Shown here: positions 17,533-26,478 of the stretch, piece by piece
Layout of the letters: the number at the start of each line of letters is the position of its first letter
Numbering within the stretch: position 1 is the first letter of the stretch
Assembly: GCA_003010405.1 (NCBI GenBank)
Contig: PJLO01000002.1
Span: 73,947 to 121,881 of the forward strand
Source of the DNA: Acidobacteriota bacterium
GTDB lineage: Bacteria > Acidobacteriota > Terriglobia > Terriglobales > Acidobacteriaceae
DNA: 47,935 bases
Direction: 5' to 3'
Made by a program: the position numbers and the translations under genes
The notes under the pieces: model-generated
The model's database searches: none
Seen by the model: only the letters and a program-made list of their open reading frames with translations
What the model was told of the DNA's origin: nothing

Positions 17533-18873
17533 ATGCAGGAAAAAGTGATTGCAATCTCGACGGCAGGCACCGAAGCCGTCCCAACCGCGACTGTGGTTCG
17601 CGGAAGAATAGTGCGTTCCAAGTGGGCGCAGAACCTTCTGACTTTTCTGATGGTCTTCGGACCGGGCCTCATCGTAATGGAGGCCGATAATGACGCCGGC
17701 GCAGTCTCGACCTATGTTCAGGCGGGCGCGCAGTATGGGACGTCTTTGTTGTGGTTGTTACTGCTGTTGCTGCCAACGACTTACTTCATTCAGGAAATGG
17801 TCGTGCGTCTGGGCATCGCTACCGGCAAAGGCCATGCGGCGATGATCTATCAGCGTTTCGGAAAGTGGTGGGGCGTGTTCTCGCTGGTTGATTTGGAGTT
17901 GGTGAATTTTCTGACGCTGGTGACCGAGTTCGCCGCCATTGCGCTGGCCGCGAGGCACATGGGCATTTCGCCCTACTTAGGCGTTCCAGTGGCGGCGGCC
18001 GGATTGATGCTGATGGTGCTGTCAGGGAGCTATCTCCGCTGGGAGCGCATCACCATCTTCTTTTGCCTGCTCGACTTGGCGTGGCTGCTTATTGCTTTCC
18101 AGTTGCGTCCTGGGGTTGGAGAAATTGTTCACAACACGTTCATTCCGACTATTCCGGCGGGAGGCGTCACGGGAAACTTGATGTTCCTCGTAATTGCGAT
18201 CGTGGGCACGACGATTGCGCCGTGGCAACTCTTTTTTCAGCAGAGTTGCATTGCCGACAAACGCTTGCGATTTTCCGATCTGAAGTGGGCACGCCTGGAT
18301 ACGTTGCTGGGCGCAACGTTCACAATTATCGTGGCCGGATGCATGATGCTGGCCGGAAATGCGGCCCTTGTGCGGGGAATCAACTTCGCCGATCCCGCGC
18401 AGATGGCCAACGCTCTCCATCTGGCGGCAAACAGCGAATGGATTCGGTACGGAATTCTGCTGCTGATGGTCAATGCCGCCATCCTGGGGAGCACGGCGAT
18501 CTCGCTTTCGAGCGCCTGGGCCTATGGAGAGGTGAAAGGGTGGCCGCACAGCCTGCAAATGCCGATCAAAGACGCCAAGGGCTTTTATGCAACTTACGCA
18601 GCGTGTGTCGCAGCCGCCGCGGCGGTTGTCTTGATTCCGCGCGCGCCCTTGCAACTGATCATTTTAGGCGTGCAGGTGCTGGCCGGAATCATGCTGCCCT
18701 CGGCCATCATTTTTCTGCAGCTTTTGCTTAACGACAAGGAAATGCTGGGCGAGAAGTATGTGAACAAGCCCTGGAACAACTGGGTGAACTGGACCATCAT
18801 CATAGTCCTGTTCGCCCTTTCACTGGTGCTGGCGGCACAGGTTGTGGCGCCGAAACTGTTCCCGAACACATAA
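17533..18873 (+). CDS. Nramp-like divalent metal transporter with altered metal-site motifs
   Basis: A 446-residue integral membrane protein with about 11 hydrophobic segments and the Nramp/SLC11 fold. Transmembrane 1 aligns as GPGLIVMEADNDAGAVSTYV: the classical DPGN is DAGA (54-57), so the metal-binding Asp stays but the Asn is lost. Transmembrane 6 reads GTTIAPWQLFFQQS: the classical MPH is APW (229-231), so the soft-metal Met and the proton-linked His are gone. Loss of the Met is known to shift Nramp relatives away from Mn/Fe, and the Mg-transporting branch shows similar changes, so Mg or another hard ion is possible. AGGTGAG lies just before ATG 17533. Small ORFs follow on the same strand. 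Confidence 0.9.
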   Translation: MQEKVIAISTAGTEAVPTATVVRGRIVRSKWAQNLLTFLMVFGPGLIVMEADNDAGAVSTYVQAGAQYGTSLLWLLLLLLPTTYFIQEMVVRLGIATGKGHAAMIYQRFGKWWGVFSLVDLELVNFLTLVTEFAAIALAARHMGISPYLGVPVAAAGLMLMVLSGSYLRWERITIFFCLLDLAWLLIAFQLRPGVGEIVHNTFIPTIPAGGVTGNLMFLVIAIVGTTIAPWQLFFQQSCIADKRLRFSDLKWARLDTLLGATFTIIVAGCMMLAGNAALVRGINFADPAQMANALHLAANSEWIRYGILLLMVNAAILGSTAISLSSAWAYGEVKGWPHSLQMPIKDAKGFYATYAACVAAAAAVVLIPRAPLQLIILGVQVLAGIMLPSAIIFLQLLLNDKEMLGEKYVNKPWNNWVNWTIIIVLFALSLVLAAQVVAPKLFPNT

Positions 18874-18904
18874 CTGAATCAGGGAAGAAGGAGGAGGAAC
18901 AAAA

Positions 18905-19147
18905 ATGAACTTTATGCCTGCGTTGATGGATATCAATCTGAATGAGGTTCCTGAAGGCCATTACCTGGTGGTGCATCCGCTAAACGACGTGGCGGAGGAG
19001 AAAGTGGACACCTCGGCGCTTGGCCCGATGCCCATGACGACAAGCGTGAGGCTCTCGCTGATGGCGTTGCGCGGATACCTGGTGCTCATGGCGCTTCTGG
19101 TGGGTTATCACTGTGTAGATCTGGCGGGCGTCTTTGGGCAGCACTAA
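18905..19147 (+). CDS. Small membrane protein, transporter-linked
   Basis: An 80-residue protein starts 31 bases after the transporter stop with a strong AGGAGG site. Residues 1-45 are soluble (MDINLNEVPEGHYLVVHPLN). Residues 50-72 are one hydrophobic segment (LSLMALRGYLVLMALLVGYH). It could be an accessory subunit or regulator of the transporter. I do not recognise a family. Confidence 0.7.
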   Translation: MNFMPALMDINLNEVPEGHYLVVHPLNDVAEEKVDTSALGPMPMTTSVRLSLMALRGYLVLMALLVGYHCVDLAGVFGQH

Positions 19148-19160
19148 AAAAGGAAAAACA

Positions 19161-19235
19161 ATGGAAGGAAAACAATCGATGAGAGAGCAAGAATCGCAAC
19201 CTCCAAGTCGGCAACTAAAACAGACTCCCGCGTAG
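19161..19235 (+). CDS. Possible 24-residue peptide
   Basis: ATG 19161 is preceded by AGGA and reads MEGKQSMREQESQPPSRQLK and four further residues to a TAG stop. The 3' end enters a hairpin arm. It may be a leader peptide or chance. Confidence 0.22.
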   Translation: MEGKQSMREQESQPPSRQLKQTPA

Positions 19236-19276
19236 TGGCAGGCTGATCGGATCGAGCCTTTCCAACTTCGCGGGAG
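19225..19276 (+). repeat. Nested inverted repeat between small ORFs
   Basis: The outer stem is CTCCCGCG (19225-19232) with CGCGGGAG (19269-19276). Inside it AGGCT pairs with AGCCT. There is no T-run, so it would be an internal mRNA structure that could protect the upstream part or slow reading into the next ORF. Confidence 0.45.
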
Positions 19277-19321
19277 CCCGGCGCGCCACCTCATCGAGAA
19301 GGCGCAGGAAGGTGGAAAAAA

Positions 19322-19534
19322 ATGGCAACGATCACCGTGTTTGCTCAGAATTTGTTTGAGATCATCGGTCTTATTCAACCTCGAATTGAAGTGATGGTTC
19401 GTGAGGCGCCGGAGAACGGTGCGGGAAGCGCTCCGCTTCGGATGCAGTGGGTGCGAGGAACAGATTCCGATGGCCGCAGGATTTTGCGAGTCGAGTGGGT
19501 AGAAGACAAAAAACGGGCGCGAGCGGAAAGCTAG
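19322..19534 (+). CDS. Small hypothetical protein
   Basis: A 70-residue soluble protein: MATITVFAQNLFEIIGLIQP and then a charged beta-rich part (PLRMQWVRGTDSDGRRILRV). GGAAGGTGG lies just upstream of ATG 19322. It is last in the transporter unit and convergent with the DUF92 gene. No family recognised. Confidence 0.5.
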   Translation: MATITVFAQNLFEIIGLIQPRIEVMVREAPENGAGSAPLRMQWVRGTDSDGRRILRVEWVEDKKRARAES

Positions 19535-19555
19535 AGCTTGTCTCGGGGAGTGGGA

Positions 19556-20305
19556 CTAGAGCAGCCAACGCGTGAAGGGGACTGCGATGGCCAGTGCCGC
19601 CGAGAATACAGTGCTGGTGAAGTTTACGGAGTTGTTGCCGAGGCGGCCGGGACGCTCCAGGGTAGCCCCGAGCAGGCTATCCACAAAGGTTCCGAGGAAT
19701 GCCGCGATAAGTGTGATCCAGAAGAACTCTGGAAGCAGCAGGTTGGTCCACCTACAACTCAGGCATACGAGGGCAGCGGCAAGAAAAGAAAAGACGGTGC
19801 CAATCACGGTGACGCCGCCATTATCTCCGGGATTAATTTGCCGCAAAGTGGTTATGAGCCGGGGACGATTGCCGAATGCCTGGCCCAGTTCGCTGCTGAC
19901 AGTATCTCCCGCAGCTTCCGCCAAGGCGGCGGATGCGCCCCCGAGCAGGATGAAACGTGCATAGGGTACAAAAAGCAAAGGGGAGGCGCAGATTACCGCA
20001 ACTCCGACATTGGCGAAAATCTGCAGGGCATCCCGTCCACGATTGTGCTCGGCGGTGCCAAAGCGCTCCTTCTTGCGGCGTCCTATGCGGGTACTGATGA
20101 ATGTCAAAAGAAACACGACCAGGATCGGGAGCAGCGCTGCGGGTCCAGCGGCCAGGCAAAAAATGATGGCAAGCAGGACACCTGTTACTGCGGCCCCAGC
20201 AGTAACGGCGCGCAGGCCCCAGGCAAGAAGGGCCAGCGCCACTGAGAGCCCAGCAGCAGAAATCAATTGAGGAATGGCAATCTGCCAGCTCTGGAAGAAG
20301 TTCAT
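19556..20305 (-). CDS. DUF92 integral membrane protein
   Basis: A 249-residue membrane protein of the DUF92 (TMEM19-like) family. The ATG at 20305 (MNFFQSWQIAIPQLISAAGL) gives the normal N-terminus; a 65-codon extension upstream is polar and unlike the family. Six or so hydrophobic segments are present, with the conserved motifs LTFISTRIGRRKKERFG, GRDALQIFANVGVAVI, ASAALAEAAGDTVSSELGQAF and GFVDSLLGATLE-like FVDSLLGATLERP. A plant member (VTE6) phosphorylates phytyl phosphate, so a polyprenyl-phosphate kinase role is possible here but unproven. Apparently monocistronic. Confidence 0.88.
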   Translation of the reverse strand: MNFFQSWQIAIPQLISAAGLSVALALLAWGLRAVTAGAAVTGVLLAIIFCLAAGPAALLPILVVFLLTFISTRIGRRKKERFGTAEHNRGRDALQIFANVGVAVICASPLLFVPYARFILLGGASAALAEAAGDTVSSELGQAFGNRPRLITTLRQINPGDNGGVTVIGTVFSFLAAALVCLSCRWTNLLLPEFFWITLIAAFLGTFVDSLLGATLERPGRLGNNSVNFTSTVFSAALAIAVPFTRWLL

Positions 20306-20499
20306 GCCTGGTTCATCGTACTCCGAAATGACGGCGAGTGATGGCCCGGAAGTCTCTTTATGGCAGAGTCTTTCGGAATGCCGCATCGTATCAGATTCGG
20401 TTGGGTAAGGGTATGGCGAGCCGGGATGAGAACTCGATTTTTTTAACCGGCGAGTTGCTACACGATGAGAGTATTCAGCCTTGCGTGAGCGGGAAAGCA

Positions 20500-20530
20500 T
20501 TGGCCCGTAAGCTTATGCTTCCTTTACAAT
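20500..20530 (+). promoter_or_regulatory. Weak candidate promoter of the propeller gene
   Basis: TTGGCC (20500-20505) and TACAAT (20525-20530) are 19 bases apart, 50 bases before the start codon. The -10 is good; the spacing is long. Confidence 0.35.
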
Positions 20531-20580
20531 GAACGCACTCGAACAGAGCAGATGAACTGCATCGGCAAGGTGGAGTGCGA

Positions 20581-22185
20581 ATGAAAGTCATGTGGAAAGC
20601 CGCGCGTGTGGCCCTCCTTTTGGTGGCGGCAACTTCGATTGAGATTGGTTGTGGCGACACCTATCGCCCAATCGCTGATCCCACTCCAACTACAACTGGC
20701 AACCCCGCAGGCACTGACACGGTCGTTGTAATGAACCAAAAGACCGACGGCACAGGGACACTAACGGCAATCGACGTCAGTGGCGACGCCAATATTGGCA
20801 ACAAGGTGCTTCAGAACAAACCAACCTCGGTTGCCTTCGACTACAGTCGCACCGCGGCATACACAGCCAACACGAAAACCGATTCGGTGACACAGGTTAA
20901 TCTGCTGACCTCGACGGCGGGTTTTTCAGCTAACACGACCACTATTGCATTGGAATCGGGTGCCGCGCCAATCGGAATGAGTTTTCAGTATTTCGGCACC
21001 TCCTACACCATCGACTACGTGGTGAATTCGGGAAACCCGACAGGAACGGCCGTGACGGGGACGCAGACTTGTCCTGGAAAAGGCTCAATTTCGGCGATTA
21101 TTCAGGCGACGGCCCAGGTAAAAGCAAATGTCTGCGTGGGCATTGATCCGGTGTTTGCCTGGATCTACAAGGATCAGTCCAAGGTATTTGTGCTGGATAA
21201 GAGCGAGAACCAGGTTTACGTGGTGAGCGCCAGCAAATACAAAGTGACGAACAAGATTCCGGTTGGCGCCGCTCCAATCCAGGCCTCCCAGAGCGCCAAC
21301 GGCCAGTATATCTACGTGCTCAATAGCGTCGATGGCACGATTACGATTATCGATGGGCAGGCGGAGGCGGTGGTCGGCACAATCAGCACGGCCCATGCTT
21401 CGCCGATTGAGATTGTGACTGCCCCGCCACCCACGGATACCTCGACGAATACGCAGGTTAATAATGTCTGGATTCTCCATGCCGACGGCACGGTGAGTGT
21501 TTTCAACGGGACGGTACCGGGAACGCTGACTTGGATCACGTCGATTGCGACGGGTGCAAATCCGACAAACCTGGCGCTTATGCGGAACGGAGCACAGGCC
21601 TATGTGGGCCTGAAGGGAACCAATCAGATCATCGCGATCGATACCAGCAAGCTCGCTACAAACGTGAATACGACGGGGGCAACGACTTCCATCGCGGTGG
21701 GTGTGAGCCGCTCCGTGAGCTCACCTTACGTGGTCACGGTTACCAACCCCAGCGATCCGACGAAGACCATTACGTACACGTACAGCATGAAGGAAGTCAC
21801 AACGCCTGCGGTGAACTACGTCGCTGTTTCGCGCGGTGTCGATACAGCCAATACTTACAAGGCGTATGCAACCACTACGACGAACACGGTGTACACCTAT
21901 TTCGACGCGAGTGGGACGACTCCGGTAGATCCTGCCTCGATTCCTGAGTGGTCGGCACCCTCGACGTGCACGCTCGTGGCTCCGAATGGCTTGAGCTGCC
22001 CAAATCTCTACAATGGCACTTCCATCCTAACTGCGGCTGCCGATGGAACAACGCCGATCAACACGTACATCACGACACTTCCGGCACCTTCGGTCGTTAC
22101 GTATTGCGATCCGAATACGGGAAAGCCAGATGGACAGAAGACCTGTCCGGCTATGGTTCCCGTTACGATACTCGGCCGCAGCTAG
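20581..22185 (+). CDS. Exported YncE-like beta-propeller protein
   Basis: A 534-residue protein. ATG 20581 has GGAG 5 bases upstream; GTG 20575 is an alternative. The N-terminus is a signal sequence (VALLLVAATSIEIGCGD); the Cys could be lipidated but the lipobox is imperfect. The rest holds repeats of the YVTN/YncE propeller: PTSVAFDYSRTAAYTANTKT, GQYIYVLNSVDGTITIIDG and NLALMRNGAQAYVGLKGTNQ. Composition is rich in Thr, Ser and Asn, normal for secreted proteins. Such propellers bind proteins or other ligands; the partner is unknown. A terminator follows. Confidence 0.82.
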   Translation: MKVMWKAARVALLLVAATSIEIGCGDTYRPIADPTPTTTGNPAGTDTVVVMNQKTDGTGTLTAIDVSGDANIGNKVLQNKPTSVAFDYSRTAAYTANTKTDSVTQVNLLTSTAGFSANTTTIALESGAAPIGMSFQYFGTSYTIDYVVNSGNPTGTAVTGTQTCPGKGSISAIIQATAQVKANVCVGIDPVFAWIYKDQSKVFVLDKSENQVYVVSASKYKVTNKIPVGAAPIQASQSANGQYIYVLNSVDGTITIIDGQAEAVVGTISTAHASPIEIVTAPPPTDTSTNTQVNNVWILHADGTVSVFNGTVPGTLTWITSIATGANPTNLALMRNGAQAYVGLKGTNQIIAIDTSKLATNVNTTGATTSIAVGVSRSVSSPYVVTVTNPSDPTKTITYTYSMKEVTTPAVNYVAVSRGVDTANTYKAYATTTTNTVYTYFDASGTTPVDPASIPEWSAPSTCTLVAPNGLSCPNLYNGTSILTAAADGTTPINTYITTLPAPSVVTYCDPNTGKPDGQKTCPAMVPVTILGRS

Positions 22186-22208
22186 CGCAAAGCTACAGCA
22201 AAAGAACA

Positions 22209-22242
22209 GGGCGAGCCGATTATGAGCTCGCCCTTATCTTTT
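22209..22242 (+). terminator. Rho-independent terminator after the propeller gene
   Basis: Stem GGGCGAGC/GCTCGCCC with a 9-base loop, followed by TTATCTTTT. Confidence 0.75.
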
Positions 22243-22265
22243 GCGCCGCTGAATCGGGCGGAGTT

Positions 22266-22757
22266 TCACCCCGGAATCTTGTCTTCGCGGCGGCGCCGGT
22301 TATAACGCATGGCCACGTTCATGAAGACACTGCCGGCGGGAGAAGAAAAATCCATGACGAGGGCTTCGACGTCCTCGGAGCCTCGGAACCCTTGCTGGCC
22401 GGGGTGATCGACGGGCGGATGGACCTTGAAACGGAATCCCTGATCATTAAGTGAGGTGACGGCGTTTCCGATGACGAGATTGGCCAGCTCGGCCACGGCT
22501 TCGCGAATCATCTCCGGATCGGCCTCCATTTCCGTGCCGGAGATTGCGGAGGCGACCTTCATCGCCGCGCTGTCCTCAACATCAAATATCACCCGGCCTT
22601 CGATGTCGCCGGTGATTTCAATCATGGCGGCGGTGGCGTGGCGCTGGTAGGTTTCGTCGCTCATGGAAATGTCGGAGACAGTGACAGGGCAGGCAAGCGT
22701 CTCAGCCAGCACTGCATCGGCTGCGTTGATAAACGGCTGAATCAACTCCATCCTCAT
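22266..22757 (-). CDS. cheX: CheX-type chemotaxis phosphatase
   Basis: A 163-residue CheC/CheX-family protein, expected to remove phosphate from CheY. The catalytic helix reads EAVAELANLVIGNAVTSL, with the conserved Glu and Asn three residues apart that act on the CheY phosphoryl group. The family beta-sheet (TGDIEGRVIFDV, GSVFMNVAMRY) flanks it. It is last in the operon, 5 bases after cheY, so its likely substrate is encoded next door. No CheZ, CheC or CheD is in the window. Confidence 0.88.
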   Translation of the reverse strand: MRMELIQPFINAADAVLAETLACPVTVSDISMSDETYQRHATAAMIEITGDIEGRVIFDVEDSAAMKVASAISGTEMEADPEMIREAVAELANLVIGNAVTSLNDQGFRFKVHPPVDHPGQQGFRGSEDVEALVMDFSSPAGSVFMNVAMRYNRRRREDKIPG

Positions 22758-22762
22758 GAAAA

Positions 22763-23203
22763 CTACTCTCCTGCGCCGGCGACGGACACCGCAATGGCAG
22801 CATCGCCCAGTACGTATTTCACCACTTCGTAAAGCAGTTCAGGTTTTACGGGTTTTTGCACGAAATGGCGCGCACCCTTCTGCAGGGCGGCCACGATATT
22901 TTCCTGGTAGCCGACGCTGGAGACCATAATTATGCGGGCACCCGGATGCTGGCGCACGATGCGCTCGGCAGCCTCAATGCCTTCCATTTGCGGCATCGTG
23001 ATGTCCATCAGCACAATGTCGGCGCGTGTGCGCTCGTACTCGGAAATAGCCGAGCATCCGTCAGCGGCTTCGGCGGCCATTTGCCCACCATAGGTAGCAA
23101 TGATGCGCGCGAGGTTTTTACGCGCAAAAACGGAATCATCAACGACCAGGTAACTTATTGGTTGCTGATCGCTGGCACGCAGTAGAGCGGGAAATTGCTC
23201 CAT
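22763..23203 (-). CDS. cheY: CheY-like response regulator
   Basis: A single-domain receiver of 146 residues. The acidic pocket is D22-D23 (LVVDDS), the phospho-acceptor is D67 (IVLMDITMP), with S95 (MVSS) and K117 (VQKPV) completing the switch. An N-terminal extension of about 15 residues (MEQFPALLRASDQQPI) is longer than in typical CheY. It lies between cheB and cheX in the operon, so it is the presumed output of the CheA of this cluster. Confidence 0.92.
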   Translation of the reverse strand: MEQFPALLRASDQQPISYLVVDDSVFARKNLARIIATYGGQMAAEAADGCSAISEYERTRADIVLMDITMPQMEGIEAAERIVRQHPGARIIMVSSVGYQENIVAALQKGARHFVQKPVKPELLYEVVKYVLGDAAIAVSVAGAGE

Positions 23204-23210
23204 AGTTTCC

Positions 23211-24323
23211 TCACATCTGTCCGGCTAAGCGGACTGGATTCTGTGTTCCTACGGCCGGCGTGGCTTGCCCAGTGCAGCACTGCACGACCAGAGTATTCGG
23301 CAAGGCTTCCAGTGAAACGATCCGCGTGGCATATCCACGCTCGATGGCGGCGCGCGGCATGCCAAACACAACTGACGACGCCTCATCCTGGGCGATGGTC
23401 AGCGCACCAGCGATTTTCATCGCTCCGAGTCCCTCCGCCCCATCTTCGCCCATTCCGGTCATGAGCAGGCCGATGGCCTCGTTTCCAAACTCCTGGGCGA
23501 CGGAACGGAATAAAACGTCGACCGAGGGACGATGTCCGTTAACTTTGGCCTCATCGGAAAGTATTACGACATCGCCCAGTGGCATGCGGCGTACTCGCAT
23601 GTGGCGGTCTCCCGGGCAGACCAGGACACGTCCGGCGGCCAGCAGGTCGCCGGATTGCGCTTCCTTCACCTCCAGAGTGCAAGCCTCATTCAACCGTCGT
23701 GCGAATGGTGAGGTGAATCCAGCGGGCATATGTTGCACCACGAGGATGGCGGCGGGAAAGTCGGCAGGGAGATGGCTGAGCAGGTACTCAAGCGAATTCG
23801 GACCTCCAGTTGAACTGCCGATGGCAATAAACTTGGAGGCAGCTTTAGGAATTTTCGGTCGCTTGGACTCGGGTTGCGTGACGGTCTCTGCAGAGAGTGC
23901 GGGGCGGCGAAGGAAAGGACTAGCGACCGCCGCTTTAATCTTGGCGATCAATTCGTCCGCAATTTCGCTCATGCCTTCGGCGAGGACGTTTTCCGGCTTC
24001 GCAACGAAATCGAAAGCTCCCATGTGCAGTGCCTTGAAGGCAGCGCTAGCGCCTTCATGTGTGTGAGCGCTGACGACCACTACCGGAAGCTGGTGAACGC
24101 GCATGATCTGCCGAAGGGTCTCAATGCCATTCATGCGCGGCATTTCGAGATCCAGAGTAATCGCGTCAGGCTTGAGTTCTTCAATTTTTCTGAGGGCGAA
24201 AGTTCCGTCCATGGCAGTGCCGACAACGCGGATGGAACTGTCACGCTCGATCAGTTGCGGAATGAGCTTGCGCATGAGCGCAGAGTCATCCACCACGAGC
24301 ACCCGGATCAGATCAGTGGTCAT
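23211..24323 (-). CDS. cheB: CheB methylesterase/response regulator
   Basis: It removes methyl groups from (and deamidates) chemoreceptors after phosphorylation by CheA. The 370-residue protein has both parts: a receiver (VLVVDDSALMRKL, phospho-acceptor D58 in ITLDLEMP, K109) and a catalytic domain with the triad S171 (AIGSSTGGP), H198 (VVQHMPAGF) and D294 (TGMGEDGAEGL). The linker at 130-165 is Pro/Lys-rich. Start and cheA stop overlap by 4 bases (24320-24323). Confidence 0.96.
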   Translation of the reverse strand: MTTDLIRVLVVDDSALMRKLIPQLIERDSSIRVVGTAMDGTFALRKIEELKPDAITLDLEMPRMNGIETLRQIMRVHQLPVVVVSAHTHEGASAAFKALHMGAFDFVAKPENVLAEGMSEIADELIAKIKAAVASPFLRRPALSAETVTQPESKRPKIPKAASKFIAIGSSTGGPNSLEYLLSHLPADFPAAILVVQHMPAGFTSPFARRLNEACTLEVKEAQSGDLLAAGRVLVCPGDRHMRVRRMPLGDVVILSDEAKVNGHRPSVDVLFRSVAQEFGNEAIGLLMTGMGEDGAEGLGAMKIAGALTIAQDEASSVVFGMPRAAIERGYATRIVSLEALPNTLVVQCCTGQATPAVGTQNPVRLAGQM

Positions 24324-26476
24324 GCGCGTGCCCCCAATGCTTCGGCCTCAATGGTGCTCCGGGTGAATCCTCTGCCGAATTTCTCAACCACATCGGAGAT
24401 GCTTAGGATTAGCACGACGCGGCCGTCACCGAGAATGCTTGCGCCGCTGACCAGTTCGCTGTTTACCATGGTTTCATCGAGCGCCTTGATGACAAGTTCC
24501 TGTTCACCGATCAACCGATCCACGACCAAGCCCACCTTACGGTCACCCACACGCACTATTACAAGAAATAATTTGAGAGTACGTTTGCTGCCTGGATGCA
24601 TTCGGCTGAGACGGATGAGAGGCACAACTTCTTCACGAATCTGCAGAACCTCTTGTCCGTCAATTAAGTGAACATCGGTTTCTCTGGCGCGCAGAATTTC
24701 CAATACATTCCCCAGCGGTACGGCGTAGAGGTGTTCGGAAACGCGGAACAGCAGGGCCTTGATGATGGCAAGCGTGAGCGGCACTTTGAGGCGGAAAGTC
24801 GTGCCTTCGCCCGTGATGCTGCGCACACCGATGGTGCCTTTGAGACGGTCCATCACGGCCTTGACGACATCCATGCCAATTCCCCGGCCGCTTATTTCGG
24901 TGACCTCATTGGAGGTGCTCAGACCTGCGTGGAAAATAAGGTCGAGTGCTTCGTTATCGCTTAGGCGAGCTCCCTGTTCGGGGCTGACGATGCCGCGCGC
25001 AATTGCCTTCTCGACTACCTTTGCGAGATTGATGCCCTTACCGTCATCACTGATCTCAATGACAACCTGGTTGCCCTGGTGATAGGCGTTGAGGCGGATG
25101 GTTCCTTCGGGAGCCTTTCCGGCCGCGGCGCGTTCGAGCGGCGGCTCGATGCCGTGATCGACAGCGTTGCGCAGCAAGTGCATCATAGGCTCGGCCAGAG
25201 TATCCAGAATGCTTTTGTCGAGGTCAGTGTTTTCGCCATCGATGATGATGTTGACCTCGCGGCCGGTTTGCTTTGCCGTGTCTCGAATGACGCGGGGCAG
25301 CCGCCGGAACATCTGCTCTACCGGGACCATTCGAATCTTCATTACCGCACGCTGAAGCTTCTTGAGAACCTGCGACTGGAAGGCGAGAACGTCGGAGGTC
25401 CTGCCGCGCAGAGGATGATTGCCGATACTGCGATTCATATCAGTGAGCAATTCCTGCATCATGCTCTTGGCGATGATCAGTTCGCCAACCAGGTCGAGAA
25501 CCGCGTCAACACGCTCAGCTTCTACTCGAATTATGTTTTCGGTGGCCGCGGGAAGGCGTTCCGCGCGGGTCTTCGGACGCTCCACGGCCTGCCTTTCGGC
25601 TTGCGCGCTGCGAGATTTGTCGTTGCCCCTTTGCAAACTGGGAGAAGAAACCTGCTCGGGCGAAGCCGCAGAAGAAGATTGGACTGCCTCGGGTGGCGTC
25701 GCAGAGTCTGCCGCAGGTGGTGGAGCGACACTCCCATGAGAGATTGGCTCCCGCGCTTCGCTCCGCGCCAAAGCTACATTGACTTTGGATACTATGGTCG
25801 GGATTTTGCTTTTGCGCTCTACCCAGTCGAGTTCCTGGTGAGTGGCAAGAGCCATCTCAATGACGTCGGGAATCTCCGAGGCGTTTTCGTCCGGACGCAT
25901 TAAGAGGATTGTGCCAACCTCCTGCATAACGTTGCGGACAAGCTGCACGGCAGCGGCACGCATGGGGCAGGAAGGGTCGATAGCGAGCGCAAGGTTATAC
26001 ACCTGCTGCCCACGAACCGCATTCTTGGCAATTAATAACTGCTCGTATTCGGTCCAATTGAACTTTGGCTCGAATGAATTTTCTGTTTGCGGGTTGCGGA
26101 TCTTTTCAATGAGGCCATACAGGGCCTCAATCGAAGGAGGCTGAATATCGTTGCGATAGGCGGAGAGCAAATTGTCAAACGCATCGGTGGAGATCAATAC
26201 GAGATCGACAAGGGCTTCTCCATCGCGTGCCGCGATTTCGGGTGTGAGTACGTCTTCGACGGCGTGAGCGAGTTCGCTCAGTTCCTTGTAACCGCAGGCT
26301 GCGGAGTCTCCCTTGAGAGTGTGCACGCTGCGGCGCAGATCGCGAACGACATCGGCATTACGCGGGGATTTCTCCAGCAGCAGCGCACCCTCATTGAGGG
26401 CTTGGAGAATCTCATGCGCGCTTTCGAAAAAAAGATTACGAAGTTCGTTGGCGCGATCGTCGGAAAAAATGCCCAC
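24320..26476 (-). CDS. cheA: CheA chemotaxis histidine kinase
   Basis: A 718-residue cytoplasmic kinase that phosphorylates CheY and CheB under receptor control. Domains in order: P1 HPt with H52 (SVHTLKGDSAACGY); a P2-like response-regulator docking domain at about 145-235; a Pro/Ser-rich linker; P3 dimerisation at 315-395 (RVDAVLDLVGELIIAKSMM); P4 ATPase with the N box LLRNAVDHG (N437), G1 SDDGKGIN and G2 GRGIGMDVVK; and a P5 CheW-like domain from about 565 (PLTLAIIKALLF) to 700. All catalytic elements are intact. It starts 2 bases after the cheR stop and overlaps cheB by 4 bases. Confidence 0.97.
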   Translation of the reverse strand: MGIFSDDRANELRNLFFESAHEILQALNEGALLLEKSPRNADVVRDLRRSVHTLKGDSAACGYKELSELAHAVEDVLTPEIAARDGEALVDLVLISTDAFDNLLSAYRNDIQPPSIEALYGLIEKIRNPQTENSFEPKFNWTEYEQLLIAKNAVRGQQVYNLALAIDPSCPMRAAAVQLVRNVMQEVGTILLMRPDENASEIPDVIEMALATHQELDWVERKSKIPTIVSKVNVALARSEAREPISHGSVAPPPAADSATPPEAVQSSSAASPEQVSSPSLQRGNDKSRSAQAERQAVERPKTRAERLPAATENIIRVEAERVDAVLDLVGELIIAKSMMQELLTDMNRSIGNHPLRGRTSDVLAFQSQVLKKLQRAVMKIRMVPVEQMFRRLPRVIRDTAKQTGREVNIIIDGENTDLDKSILDTLAEPMMHLLRNAVDHGIEPPLERAAAGKAPEGTIRLNAYHQGNQVVIEISDDGKGINLAKVVEKAIARGIVSPEQGARLSDNEALDLIFHAGLSTSNEVTEISGRGIGMDVVKAVMDRLKGTIGVRSITGEGTTFRLKVPLTLAIIKALLFRVSEHLYAVPLGNVLEILRARETDVHLIDGQEVLQIREEVVPLIRLSRMHPGSKRTLKLFLVIVRVGDRKVGLVVDRLIGEQELVIKALDETMVNSELVSGASILGDGRVVLILSISDVVEKFGRGFTRSTIEAEALGARA

Positions 26477-26478
26477 GG

